Made by a program: the position numbers and the translations under genes | Notes under the pieces: model-generated | What the model was told of the DNA's origin: nothing | The model's database searches: none | What the model saw: only the letters and a program-made list of their open reading frames with translations | Source of the DNA: Catelliglobosispora koreensis DSM 44566 | Lineage (GTDB): Bacteria; Actinomycetota; Actinomycetes; Mycobacteriales; Micromonosporaceae | Direction: 5' to 3' | Length of the DNA stretch: 64,000 nt | Assembly (NCBI RefSeq): GCF_000379685.1 | Contig: NZ_KB903293.1 | Span: 93,774 to 157,773, forward strand | Part shown: in pieces, positions 46,367 to 53,736 of the stretch | Numbering within the stretch: the first letter of the stretch is position 1 | Layout of the letters: every line of letters begins with the position of its first letter

Positions 46367-47782
46367 CTATTCCGCTTCTTTGGCGGCGTTTTTGGCGGCC
46401 TCGGCGGCTGCTGTGCCAGCGCGGGCGCGAGCGACCCAGCCCTCGATGTTTCGCTGATGCGCCCTGGCGACCGCTAGCGCGCCCGCCGGAACGTCCTTGT
46501 CGATGACCGAACCTGCGGCGGTGTAGGCGCCGTCGCCAATCGTTACCGGAGCCACGAACGTGGTGTCACAGCTCGTCTTCACATGCGAACCGATCGTGGT
46601 GCGGCTCTTGGTGGTGCCGTTGTAGTTGGCGGTGAGGTTGCCCGCGCCGATGTTGGACTGTTCGCCCACGGTGGTGTCGCCCAGATAGGACAGATGTGGC
46701 ACCTTCGTGCCCTCGCCTAGCGACGAATTCTTAAGCTCCACAAAGGTTCCGACCTTGCTCTTGCGGCCAAGTGTCGTTCCTGGACGAAGGTAGGCGAACG
46801 GCCCAACGTTAGCGCCGTCACCGATTTCAGCCAGCTCCGCGTGTGCCCGGACGACCTTCGCGCCCTCGCCCACGACAGTGTCGATCAGTGTGACGTCGGG
46901 CCCGATAACGGACCCTTCGCCGACCTCGGTCGCGCCCTTGAGCTGTGTGTTTGGCTCGATAACCGCGTCACGCCCGACGTTGACTGTCACATCGATCCAC
47001 GTCGTCGCCGGGTCGTTGATGGTGACGCCATCGCGCATCAGCCGGGTGTTGATCCGGTCGCGCAAAAGAGACCGCAGGTGCGCCAGCTCCGCGCGATCGT
47101 TGCAGCCGAGCGTTTCATCGGCATCATCCGCGACGTGTACGCCGACAGCCCGCCCCTGCGCGACAAGCGCCCCGAAGACGTCCGTCAGGTATTCCTCGCC
47201 TTGGTCGTTGTGCGCGTTCAGCGAACCCAGGGCACCCCGGAGCAAGGCGGCGTCAAACGCGTAGATCCCAGCGTTGATCTCTCTGATCGCGCGCTGCTCC
47301 TGCGTCGCATCGCGCTCTTCGACGATGTGCTGCAGCAAGCCATCGGTCCCGCGAACGATGCGGCCCAGGCCGGTGGGATTAGCCACCTCGGCGGCCAGCA
47401 CTGTCGCCGCGGCACCTGCCTTCTCGTGCGCATCCACCAAAGCTTGCAGCGTCGCGGCACCCAGCAACGGAACATCGCCGTTGAGCACGATCACGGTGCC
47501 GTCGGCGTCACCCGGCAGGGCAATGCGGACCGCGTGACCGGTGCCGTTCTGCTGCTCTTGAAGGACCGTCTCGACTGCGGGCGCTATTTCGGTCAGGTGT
47601 GCGGTGACCTGGTCAGCCCGGTTGCCGACGACCGCGATCACGCGAGCGGCGGCGAGAGGGGCAGCGGCAGCGAGCACGTGCCCGACCAGAGAACGCCCGA
47701 GCAGCGGGTGCAGCATCTTCGGCAGAGCCGATTTCATGCGCTTACCTTCGCCAGCAGCGAGCACGATCACCGTACGAGACAT
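46367..47782 (-). CDS. glmU: Bifunctional N-acetylglucosamine-1-P uridyltransferase / glucosamine-1-P acetyltransferase
   Basis: 471-aa enzyme making UDP-GlcNAc for peptidoglycan. The uridyltransferase domain has VLAAGEGKRMKSALPKMLHP and QEQQNGTGHAVRIALPGD; the left-handed beta-helix acetyltransferase follows with VGPFAYLRPGTTLG, YLGDTTVGEQSNIGAGNLTA and YNGTTKSRTTIGSHV. ATG 47782 (MSRTVIVLAAGEG) is used. tRNA-Gln is 38 bp upstream on the same strand. Confidence 0.96.
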   Translation of the reverse strand: MSRTVIVLAAGEGKRMKSALPKMLHPLLGRSLVGHVLAAAAPLAAARVIAVVGNRADQVTAHLTEIAPAVETVLQEQQNGTGHAVRIALPGDADGTVIVLNGDVPLLGAATLQALVDAHEKAGAAATVLAAEVANPTGLGRIVRGTDGLLQHIVEERDATQEQRAIREINAGIYAFDAALLRGALGSLNAHNDQGEEYLTDVFGALVAQGRAVGVHVADDADETLGCNDRAELAHLRSLLRDRINTRLMRDGVTINDPATTWIDVTVNVGRDAVIEPNTQLKGATEVGEGSVIGPDVTLIDTVVGEGAKVVRAHAELAEIGDGANVGPFAYLRPGTTLGRKSKVGTFVELKNSSLGEGTKVPHLSYLGDTTVGEQSNIGAGNLTANYNGTTKSRTTIGSHVKTSCDTTFVAPVTIGDGAYTAAGSVIDKDVPAGALAVARAHQRNIEGWVARARAGTAAAEAAKNAAKEAE

Positions 47783-47820
47783 TAATGGCACCTATCATCG
47801 ATACGGACAAAAGCCATAAG

Positions 47821-47892
47821 CTCGGGCGCAAGGACTCGAACCTTGAAAGCAGGTACCAAAAACCTGAGTGTTGCCAATTACACCACGCCCGA
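47821..47892 (-). tRNA. tRNA-Gln (anticodon UUG)
   Basis: A 72-nt cloverleaf can be drawn on the minus strand. The acceptor stem TCGGGCG pairs with CGCCCGA, the discriminator is G, the anticodon stem CAGGT/ACCTG encloses the 7-nt loop TTTTGGT with anticodon TTG, and the T arm contains GGTTCGAGTCC. CCA is not encoded. It lies just upstream of glmU. The integrated element begins on the 5' side of this tRNA rather than at its 3' end. Confidence 0.93.
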
Positions 47893-48197
47893 ACAATTGG
47901 CCCGAAGCAGACTTTGCCGCCCTGGACCAGCTTGCCGGAGCTAGCTTAGCGCCCCACCGTCGGTGACGGTCAACGGCCTTTGCCCTCGGCCAGTCAGCAA
48001 GTTGTGGGGTTAGCACTACTGTCAAACTACGGGACCGTATTCGCCGGTAGCCCGAACGGCCTATCCGAACGGTCAGGCGCACCGCCCAGCACCCTCTCCG
48101 GCTAGCCGCCGTTTGGCCAGAGTTGCGCAGGTCAGAAGCTGACCGGTCGTACTCCTACCCGATAGACCGTTACTGACCGCGATGAAACGGTAACTCC
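47893..48197. other. Intergenic stretch between tRNA-Gln and integrase; candidate left attachment region
   Basis: 305 bp with no convincing gene. It contains the tRNA-Gln promoter side and the integrase upstream region. Two copies of CCGAACGG (48052-48059 and 48065-48072) lie 13 bp apart and could be integrase arm sites, but the right end of the element is outside the window, so no attL/attR core can be matched. The 95-codon reverse frame here is antisense to the tRNA and is not a gene. Confidence 0.4.
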
Positions 48198-49040
48198 ATG
48201 CCATCAGATCTGATTGACAGCTACAGCAGCTACCAGCGCAGCGAATCCCGGTCTGACCGCACCATCGACGACCGCAAACGCATCCTGTCCACCCTCGATC
48301 AGGAACTGCCCTACGGCATCGAAGGCACCAGCGAAGAAGAGCTGCGCGACTGGCTGTGGCGCGACGGCCTGTCCCTGTCGAGCCGCGAAACCTACTACGG
48401 CGCCATCGCCGACTTCTACAAGTGGGCAGCGGCCGAAGGCCACTTCGAGTTCAACCCGGTTGAGCGCATCACCCGCCCGAAACCACCACAGCGGCTGCCC
48501 CGGCCCGTCACCGACGAGCAGCTCACCTACGCCCTGGCGTGCGCCCGCGAGCCGTACCTGACGTTCATCAAGCTCGCCGCCTACGCCGGGGAACGGTGCA
48601 TCGACATCGCCCACCAGCGCCGCGAGCTCATCAGTGAACAGGCGGTGAGCATCGTGCAGTCCAAAGGCGGCAAGGCACGGGTCGTGCCCACCCACCCGGT
48701 CATCTGGGAGGCGGTCCGCGACCTGCCGCAAGGCCCAGTGACCGGGCTGGATGAGCGCCAGATCTCCATCTCCACCGCGAACTACTTCTCCCGCACGCTG
48801 AAGATGCCAGGCGTCACCCTGCACCGGTTCCGGCACTGGTTCGGCACGATGGTGCAGCGGCTCTACAAGGACCTGCGCGTCACGCAGGAACTCATGGGGC
48901 ACGCCGACCCGCGAACCACGGCAGGCTACGCGCTCGTGGCGGCCGAGCAGACCCGGGCGGCTATCGATCTTCTGCCAGATTTCTCCGCCGCACTAGCCGC
49001 CGCTGGGCTGGCAGCTGCGGCACCTCGTTCTCTTCGGTGA
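48198..49040 (+). CDS. int: Tyrosine recombinase / integrase
   Basis: 280-aa phage-integrase-family recombinase. The N-terminal core-binding domain (1-100) has the usual helical SAM-like pattern (YGAIADFYKWAAAEGHFEFN). Catalytic residues read as R133 (AYAGERCIDIA), K156 or K159 (QSKGGKARVV), H209 and R212 (LHRFRHWFG), H235 (LMGHADPRTT) and Y244 (TAGYA). It marks the left end of the integrated element and reads away from tRNA-Gln. Its 3' end overlaps the next reverse gene by 80 nt. No excisionase gene is adjacent. Confidence 0.92.
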   Translation: MPSDLIDSYSSYQRSESRSDRTIDDRKRILSTLDQELPYGIEGTSEEELRDWLWRDGLSLSSRETYYGAIADFYKWAAAEGHFEFNPVERITRPKPPQRLPRPVTDEQLTYALACAREPYLTFIKLAAYAGERCIDIAHQRRELISEQAVSIVQSKGGKARVVPTHPVIWEAVRDLPQGPVTGLDERQISISTANYFSRTLKMPGVTLHRFRHWFGTMVQRLYKDLRVTQELMGHADPRTTAGYALVAAEQTRAAIDLLPDFSAALAAAGLAAAAPRSLR

Positions 49041-49278
49041 CGACCTCAAGGCGGGGCTCGCGGTCGGGGGGCAGGTGACCGCGTTCACCGACCACGACGA
49101 CGGTGGCGTGGCCAGACTGGGTCATCGCGATCACGTCCGCCCACGCGGATACGACCGCGATGACCCGGTACTTCTTCCTGGCGCAGTAGACGGCGCACAC
49201 GTCACGCCATCTGCTGGCGGGCGGGCCGATGAAAGGCACGAACAGGATTGCTTGCTGAAGCGCGGACAGTTTGGGCAT
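48961..49278 (-). CDS. Small mobile-element protein, possible resolvase-like fold
   Basis: 105-aa soluble protein starting at an ATG preceded by GGGAG. The central part (WRDVCAVYCARKKYRVIAVV, then GHATVVVVGERGHLPPDREP) has the alternating strand/helix pattern of a serine-recombinase N-terminal domain ('Cys..Tyr..rgY.v.avv' and 'VVVVA-like'), but no catalytic Ser or HTH is seen, so it cannot be a recombinase by itself. I recall similar proteins beside GntR regulators in actinomycete mobile elements; this is memory, not a search. Overlaps int by 80 nt. Confidence 0.55.
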   Translation of the reverse strand: MPKLSALQQAILFVPFIGPPASRWRDVCAVYCARKKYRVIAVVSAWADVIAMTQSGHATVVVVGERGHLPPDREPRLEVVTEENEVPQLPAQRRLVRRRNLAEDR

Positions 49279-49440
49279 GAGAGTCTCCCGCCGCTCAAGA
49301 CTGGAAACTCTAACCGTGTCCTAATTGTCGTATGCGTGACAAGACATTCATGCGGATTGGCCTGCACTTGCACCCCATTCGGGTGGTCAAACGTGAACGC
49401 CGTAACACCTAGCGCACCGCTGCCGATAGCCCCCTGGGCG

Positions 49441-50184
49441 CTACTCCGCGCCGAACAGGTACTCCAGCTGATAGACCGAGCTGTCAAGGATCATCACGTT
49501 CACCTCAACACACTTACCCGCACGCGTGTTCGCCCGCCGCGTGATCTCGATGACCTGCACACCCGTCGGCAACCCCATCTCCTCACGCTCGGCAGACGTG
49601 GGCGCGCGCACGATCAGATGCTCAGCGAACTCGTTAGGCTCAAACCCTGCCTCCGCCATGCGCGCATAGATGCCACCAGGCCCCGGCCCGGTGTAGGCGA
49701 TCGACGGTGCTGCGGCGACCACCTCCAGCGGCAGGTACGACGTCGCCAGCTGGACGACCCGGTCCTCGACGGCGAACCGGCGCGCCCGCGTCAGGACAGC
49801 CGCACCGGCAGGGATGTTCAGCGCCGCGGCGACCGTGCCCGGCGCGGGCACCTCGGTCACGTCCACGTTCACGACACGCAGCCGCTGCCCAGTGTCGTGG
49901 TCCTGAATAGCCAGCCCGGCACCCCACTGCCGCTTCGACAAGCGCCCCGGTGACGACCGGACGATCCGCGAGAACGTCCGCACATACAGGCCGTTGCCGT
50001 GCCGGGATACGACCACACCCTCGGCGCGCAGCAGCTCGACAGCCCGCGCGACCGTCCCAGTTGGAACACTGAACCGCTCGGCAAGCTCCCTGACGGTCGG
50101 CAGGCGGTCGCCCTCGACGAGCCGCTGCTCATCGATGAAGGCCCTGAGCTGGTCGGCGACGATTCTGTAGCCCGGCTTGGACAT
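49441..50184 (-). CDS. GntR/UTRA-family repressor (KorSA-like)
   Basis: 247-aa HutC/FarR-subfamily GntR regulator. The winged HTH spans residues 1-75 (YRIVADQLRAFIDEQRLVEG, then TVRELAERFSVPTGTVARAV); the UTRA ligand domain follows (LTRARRFAVEDRVVQLATSY, EREEMGLPTGVQVIEITRRA). In the conjugative element pSAM2 the GntR protein KorSA represses transfer and replication genes; a similar control of this element is plausible. Two palindromic sites just upstream of its start are good candidates for autoregulation. Confidence 0.88.
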   Translation of the reverse strand: MSKPGYRIVADQLRAFIDEQRLVEGDRLPTVRELAERFSVPTGTVARAVELLRAEGVVVSRHGNGLYVRTFSRIVRSSPGRLSKRQWGAGLAIQDHDTGQRLRVVNVDVTEVPAPGTVAAALNIPAGAAVLTRARRFAVEDRVVQLATSYLPLEVVAAAPSIAYTGPGPGGIYARMAEAGFEPNEFAEHLIVRAPTSAEREEMGLPTGVQVIEITRRANTRAGKCVEVNVMILDSSVYQLEYLFGAE

Positions 50185-50199
50185 GCAGGCAGGCTAGCA

Positions 50200-50235
50200 G
50201 TGTTCAGCGGAACACAACATTGAGTGTTCAGAACA
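50200..50235. promoter_or_regulatory. Two palindromic operator sites upstream of the GntR gene
   Basis: Site 1 at 50200-50215 is GTGTTCAGCGGAACAC, a perfect 6+6 palindrome with a 4-nt centre. Site 2 at 50225-50235 is TGTTCAGAACA, a perfect palindrome around one A. Centres are 22-23 bp apart (two helical turns). They lie 16 bp upstream of the GntR start and about 80 bp upstream of the divergent small membrane-protein gene. Confidence 0.7.
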
Positions 50236-50256
50236 GCACCTGTCTACTTGAGGGCA

Positions 50257-50297
50257 GGCGCCGGAGTTGACTAGCGCACCTGGCCAGCTCCGGCGCC
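50257..50297 (+). promoter_or_regulatory. Inverted repeat in the leader of the small membrane-protein gene
   Basis: A 10-bp inverted repeat (GGCGCCGGAG at 50257 and CTCCGGCGCC at 50288) encloses 21 nt and ends 5 bp before the ribosome site GGAGGTG. It could fold in the mRNA leader and limit translation, or be a protein site; no T-run follows, so termination is unlikely. Confidence 0.45.
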
Positions 50298-50313
50298 GCT
50301 ACGGAGGTGCGCC

Positions 50314-50511
50314 ATGGACTGGATCATCGCTCTGCCAGCGTTCGTGCTGGGCTTCATCACCGCAGTGCTCGCCATGCGTGGCCGTGAACGCGGCACACCC
50401 GTCGGGCAGATCCGCGAATGCGTCTCGGTGGTGTGGTGCTCGCATTGCGGCATGCCACAGAGCGCCCTGTGCCAGACCCACAAGCTCCCAGCTGGCGTCG
50501 TCCAGCCGTAG
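50314..50511 (+). CDS. Small membrane protein with four cysteines
   Basis: 65-aa protein with one N-terminal helix (MDWIIALPAFVLGFITAVLA) and a short soluble tail carrying Cys36, Cys42, Cys45 and Cys53 (CVSVVWCSHCGMP...C), a spacing able to bind zinc. ATG 50314 is preceded by GGAGGTGCGCC, a strong ribosome site. It is divergent from the GntR gene, whose operators it probably shares. No family recognised. Confidence 0.7.
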   Translation: MDWIIALPAFVLGFITAVLAMRGRERGTPVGQIRECVSVVWCSHCGMPQSALCQTHKLPAGVVQP

Positions 50512-50565
50512 ATCTCTGGCGGCCGGCCTGCCGGGTTGATCCCTGGCCTCTGGCCGCCAGTCCCC

Positions 50566-50757
50566 CTAATCGCGGCGGGCCTCACGCCGGATGCGTTCCA
50601 GTTCCCGCTCGACGGCGCGCAGGACCAGCGCCGTCATCGTTTCGCCGCGGTCCTTCGCGATGGCGGTCGCCTCGTCCCAGATCCCACCCGCACGGAGATA
50701 GCGCTTCGGCGTCTCACCCGTGGTGACTGGCCTCCCGCGCGCGCGCTTCTCCTTCAT
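50566..50757 (-). CDS. Ribbon-helix-helix (Arc/CopG-like) DNA-binding protein
   Basis: 63-aa basic protein. The pattern ETPKRYLRAGGIWDEATAIA then KDRGETMTALVLRAVERELE fits a beta strand followed by two helices, as in Arc/MetJ-type repressors. ATG 50757 (MKEKRARGRPVTTG) is used. Two copies of GTGTACACCCAC lie within 45 bp upstream of its start and a third, inverted, is nearer the divergent DUF2637 gene, so it likely controls both. Confidence 0.72.
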   Translation of the reverse strand: MKEKRARGRPVTTGETPKRYLRAGGIWDEATAIAKDRGETMTALVLRAVERELERIRREARRD

Positions 50758-50763
50758 GCCGGA

Positions 50764-50855
50764 AGTGTACACCCACGAATTCTGACTTCGTGTACACCCA
50801 CTATTAGCCGTTCGGCTGACTTGACGGCATGTCCATATCGAATTAGTGGGTGTAC
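50764..50855. promoter_or_regulatory. Three operator-like repeats between the RHH and DUF2637 genes
   Basis: The 12-mer GTGTACACCCAC occurs at 50765-50776 and 50790-50801 in the same orientation, and its reverse complement (GTGGGTGTAC) at 50846-50855. Each contains the palindrome GTGTAC or its half. Copies 1 and 2 are 25 bp apart. The arrangement fits dimeric RHH proteins binding cooperatively in the divergent promoter region. Confidence 0.7.
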
Positions 50856-50916
50856 GCTAAATCCATCGCGTCGAGCCCAGAGGCTCCGCCCCCATACATT
50901 CCCCAGGAGGGACACC

Positions 50917-51627
50917 ATGAACACCACTCCAACCCAGGCGCAGCAGTTCGCCGCCGCCTACGCCGCCGACATGGCAGCCGCGATGCTCAAAACCATCAAA
51001 CGCGTCCGCCAGTCAGCCACCGTCATCATGCTCATCGCCATGGTGGTCAGCTACACCCACCAGGCCACCTTCCTCGACAGCATCGGCACCGGCGTCCTCG
51101 GTGCCTGGCTCATCCCCGGCGCCCTCGACGCCCTCACCTTCCTGTGCGTCAAGGTCCTCGGCACCGCAGGAATGCACCCGGCAGCCAAGTCGATGGCCAT
51201 GCGGGTCCTCGTCTTCCCCGTCCTCGCCAGCGGCTTCATCAACGTCATGGGCCCCGGCAACTGGATCACCAAGCTTGTGTTCGTCGTCGCCGTCCTGCTG
51301 ATCCCGGCCGCCGAACTCGTCGCCACCCGGATCAAGCCAGACTTCACCGCGATGGACGCCATGGAGCGCGACATCACCCCCGCCGCCGCCCCTGAGGCCG
51401 ACGAGGAACTGACCGCCCAGCGCCGCGCATCCGCCCTCAAGGCCGCCGAGACGCGCCGCGAGCGCAAGGCTGAGCGCGAGGCGAAGGCAGAAGCCCAGCG
51501 CGAGGCACGCCGTGCACGAGCTGCCGCCCGCAAGCTTGAGGAACTCGCACCCACCAGCCCAGGCCACCCGGCCGTGATCCTGAGCGCCAGCGACAAGGAA
51601 GCACTGGCCCACCTGATGGCCGCATGA
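50917..51627 (+). CDS. DUF2637-family membrane protein
   Basis: 236-aa protein. ATG 50917 is preceded by CCAGGAGGG. Four hydrophobic segments (about 32-50, 56-78, 96-112, 118-137) include VIMLIAMVVSYTHQATFLDS and WLIPGALDALTFLCVKVLG, the pattern of DUF2637/Spd-type proteins of actinomycete plasmids and ICEs, often linked to spread or transfer. A long Arg/Glu/Ala coiled-coil tail follows (about 160-215). A strong terminator ends the gene. Its exact role is unknown. Confidence 0.8.
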   Translation: MNTTPTQAQQFAAAYAADMAAAMLKTIKRVRQSATVIMLIAMVVSYTHQATFLDSIGTGVLGAWLIPGALDALTFLCVKVLGTAGMHPAAKSMAMRVLVFPVLASGFINVMGPGNWITKLVFVVAVLLIPAAELVATRIKPDFTAMDAMERDITPAAAPEADEELTAQRRASALKAAETRRERKAEREAKAEAQREARRARAAARKLEELAPTSPGHPAVILSASDKEALAHLMAA

Positions 51628-51637
51628 AGACGCCAAA

Positions 51638-51675
51638 AATGGCCCGGACCTCCGAAGAGGACCGGGCCATTTTCA
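51638..51675. terminator. Strong bidirectional terminator
   Basis: Arms AAAATGGCCCGG (51638-51649) and CCGGGCCATTTT (51664-51675) pair perfectly and extend inward by CCTC/GAGG across one A-A mismatch to a CGAA tetraloop. A/T tails on both sides make it work in both directions: it ends DUF2637 transcription rightward and the long late operon leftward. Confidence 0.88.
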
Positions 51676-51740
51676 TTCCCAAGAATGGCGCGTGAAACCA
51701 GTTTCGATATGTGCCTAGCTGCTGCTTAGCCCGTGAAACA

Positions 51741-51947
51741 TCAACCCGCGCTCGGGCGTGTCGCGGCGGGTTTCGGCTCGTTCGGGACCACGTAGGTGAT
51801 ACCGCCACCGGCTGCTACGGCCAGAAGGACCTCAACCCACTCCTGTGGGGTGATGGCGTCGTCAGCCATCACCTTGAGCAGCACGACACCGCCAGCGATC
51901 ACCGCCGAGATGATGGCCTTACGGGACCGTTTAACCCATGCCAGCAT
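51741..51947 (-). CDS. Small two-helix membrane protein (holin candidate)
   Basis: 68-aa protein with a basic start (MLAWVKRSRK) and two helices (AIISAVIAGGVVLLKVMA; WVEVLLAVAAGGGITYVV), then a hydrophilic tail. This is the size and layout of class II holins, and it is the last gene of the late operon, after the peptidase. Holin activity is inferred from position and topology only. Confidence 0.6.
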   Translation of the reverse strand: MLAWVKRSRKAIISAVIAGGVVLLKVMADDAITPQEWVEVLLAVAAGGGITYVVPNEPKPAATRPSAG

Positions 51948-51979
51948 TGCTGTTCCTTTCCACTAGAGGTGCCCCCTGG

Positions 51980-52387
51980 TCAACCACACGTCTGCGACGG
52001 AGGCGGCGGGATCGGGTTGCCCTCCCGCTTGCCCTCGTTGAACGCGCGGCCCTTCTCGTACTCACCGAATGCCCGCTGAAGGGCAGCCAGACGGGCAGCC
52101 GGGTCAGCGATGTGCAGAGCCCTGTTCTGCTCCGCAAGCAAGGCGGTGGACAGCTCACGCTCATCCGAGGCGATCTCGGCACGCAGCCGCTGGTTCGCGT
52201 TCGCCGCGTCAACGTATGCGGCCACACACTCGGTCAGCCGCCGCTGCTCCCCGGTCAGCCGCCGCTGCTGGTAGGACAGGATCAGGGACCAGCCCAAGGC
52301 GAAGACCACCCCGACCACGACCAGCCGGTAGACCAGTCTGCTGTCGAGGAACCTCTGCACCCGCACCAGTGCTTCAGTTGGCATCAT
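51980..52387 (-). CDS. Single-pass membrane protein with periplasmic coiled coil (spanin- or lysis-associated candidate)
   Basis: 135-aa protein. One N-terminal helix (LVYRLVVVGVVFALGWSLIL) is followed by a long charged heptad-like region (about 42-115) and a Pro-rich end PPPPSQTCG. The topology resembles i-spanins, although this host class has no classical outer membrane except where mycolic acids are present. It overlaps the upstream 34-aa frame by 4 nt. Confidence 0.6.
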   Translation of the reverse strand: MMPTEALVRVQRFLDSRLVYRLVVVGVVFALGWSLILSYQQRRLTGEQRRLTECVAAYVDAANANQRLRAEIASDERELSTALLAEQNRALHIADPAARLAALQRAFGEYEKGRAFNEGKREGNPIPPPPSQTCG

Positions 52388-52488
52388 TTGCCTCTCTGCT
52401 TGGCCCGGTCCCAGCTGCGCCGTGCGTAGTGCGCGGCGCAGACGACAACGAACAGGGACACCAGGATTTGAAGAAGGTAGGAGATCAC
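52384..52488 (-). CDS. 34-aa single-helix membrane peptide nested in the lysis cassette
   Basis: A 34-codon frame, GTG 52488 to TGA 52384, reads VISYLLQILVSLFVVVCAAH and ends YARRSWDRAKQRGK: one transmembrane helix and a basic C-terminus. Its GTG overlaps the upstream stop (GTGA) and its stop overlaps the downstream ATG (ATGA), so both junctions are classic 4-nt translational couplings. This strongly suggests it is translated. It may be a pinholin-like or antiholin peptide; function is unknown. Confidence 0.65.
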   Translation of the reverse strand: MISYLLQILVSLFVVVCAAHYARRSWDRAKQRGK

Positions 52489-52676
52489 TCCTCGGCCTCC
52501 TCTTGGGAGACCTGCCCCGGCGGCTTGCGCCGGACGTACAGGGCTGTGAACACCCCGGCAGGGATCACAAGCACCATCGGATCAGGGCGGTTACCCGCCT
52601 TCACATCCGACCAGGCAACTGCGCCCACAACGGCGAGAGTCCACAGCATGACCAGGTTGCGGACCCAGTTGGACAC
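52485..52676 (-). CDS. Small two-helix membrane protein (second holin candidate)
   Basis: 63-aa protein with helices VRNLVMLWTLAVVGAVAW and PMVLVIPAGVFTALYV and a charged C-terminal tail (RRKPPGQVSQEEAEE). The N-terminus is probably outside or inside depending on the basic residues after helix 2. It follows the peptidase gene by 18 bp and is coupled to the 34-aa peptide gene. Holin or tail-associated membrane protein; not assignable with certainty. Confidence 0.6.
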   Translation of the reverse strand: MSNWVRNLVMLWTLAVVGAVAWSDVKAGNRPDPMVLVIPAGVFTALYVRRKPPGQVSQEEAEE

Positions 52677-52694
52677 ATGCCCCTCAGCTTTCAG

Positions 52695-53402
52695 TTAGTT
52701 ATCTGGTGTGGCGCCATCGACGGCGCCAAGGACCTTGCGCAGGGCGGCTTCGAGCACCGCCTGGTCGACAACGACCGCTGGCTTTTCGGCGAGTGCCTTC
52801 AGCGCGAAGTGGACCTCGTTGCGTTCCTTGCGGGGAGCGGGCTCGCCCGGGATGTGGAACTCGGCATAGGGCAGGTTGAACATGACGGCCCGCTGACGGG
52901 CGTCGGTGGCGATGATGTTGTTCGCCCGGTCCTGATCCATGTCGTCGTCTCCGTTCGTGTGAGCCGTTACGGCGGGCCATGACGCGGCGTTCTCATCGCC
53001 GGAGGCCAGGCCCGAGAAGTGCGCGTGGTCGGGGTGTGGGTCGTCGAGCTTGGGCTGCTTGACCCATCCGTATGTCCTTGAGTAGAGCCAGCCGTCAAAG
53101 ATGACGTACCGCAGTCTCGGTTCCCCGCCCGCCCGCTCCCGGGCCTGCTCGGCGGCCACGACACGCTCGACCAGCCCTTGAAGCTGTGCCCGGCTCATGG
53201 CTGGGCCGAGCATCACGTCGATCGCGCGGTGCTCCGGGTTGCTGTCGGCATCGGACTGCGCGGGTCGGCTGCCCGAGGTGTCGTCTTCGTTGTGGTCCGA
53301 CGCGCGCAGCTGGTGTGCGGCGTCGCCGATGCCGTAGATGGTGACGCCCGGATAGGCCGCGGCGATGTCATCGGTGAGCGCCTGCATACTCCGGGATCTC
53401 AT
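52695..53402 (-). CDS. M15-like peptidase, probable endolysin
   Basis: 235-aa protein. The N-terminal 140 residues show a D,D-peptidase-like zinc pattern: HQLRASDHNED, PEHRAIDVM and DPHPDHAHFSG, giving the H...D...H set of M15 (VanY/DacB-like) endolysins of actinophages. A second, mainly helical part (about 150-235) may bind cell wall or mediate oligomerisation. It begins by sharing one base with the preceding stop (TGATG). Confidence 0.72.
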   Translation of the reverse strand: MRSRSMQALTDDIAAAYPGVTIYGIGDAAHQLRASDHNEDDTSGSRPAQSDADSNPEHRAIDVMLGPAMSRAQLQGLVERVVAAEQARERAGGEPRLRYVIFDGWLYSRTYGWVKQPKLDDPHPDHAHFSGLASGDENAASWPAVTAHTNGDDDMDQDRANNIIATDARQRAVMFNLPYAEFHIPGEPAPRKERNEVHFALKALAEKPAVVVDQAVLEAALRKVLGAVDGATPDN

Positions 53403-53728
53403 CAGCGCACCGCCCTCGCGCCCTTGACGGTTTCACTGCCAGTGACACCGAGCCCGTGTGGCAGGCCGAGCACCATCGACACCCGCTGAATGTCCGGGAA
53501 GCAGGCGCCCGGCTGTTCCGCACGGTGCGCGGCGCAGTCGTGAACGAACCCGGCCGTCGGCGACCACCACACCTCTTCGATCCGCGCGTCCCGGCACGCC
53601 TGGTCGATGACCAGCCGGTCGACGTTGCGCGCCACCAGCTCGGTACGCAGCTGGGCGACACCGTCATCGCGCGAAGTGGGCTTGGCCGGAAGGATCAGGC
53701 CATGCCCCGGTACTACTTCCATTGCCAT
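53402..53728 (-). CDS. Phage protein of unknown function
   Basis: 108-aa soluble protein with three to four Cys (QACRDA, HDCAAH, ACFPD) and Trp-rich VWWSPTAGFVHD. No domain recognised. It lies between the endolysin and minor tail genes in the coupled late operon. An ATG at 53722 (second codon pair) is an equally good start. Confidence 0.6.
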   Translation of the reverse strand: MAMEVVPGHGLILPAKPTSRDDGVAQLRTELVARNVDRLVIDQACRDARIEEVWWSPTAGFVHDCAAHRAEQPGACFPDIQRVSMVLGLPHGLGVTGSETVKGARAVR

Positions 53729-53736
53729 GAGCCCTC

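Noticed and set aside
47795-48082. 95-codon reverse frame over the tRNA-Gln region
   Set aside because: It covers the tRNA in the sense direction and has no coding character.
48961-49278. Serine recombinase gene
   Set aside because: The fold resembles a resolvase N-terminus, but the catalytic Ser, Arg motif and HTH are missing, so a recombinase call would be wrong.
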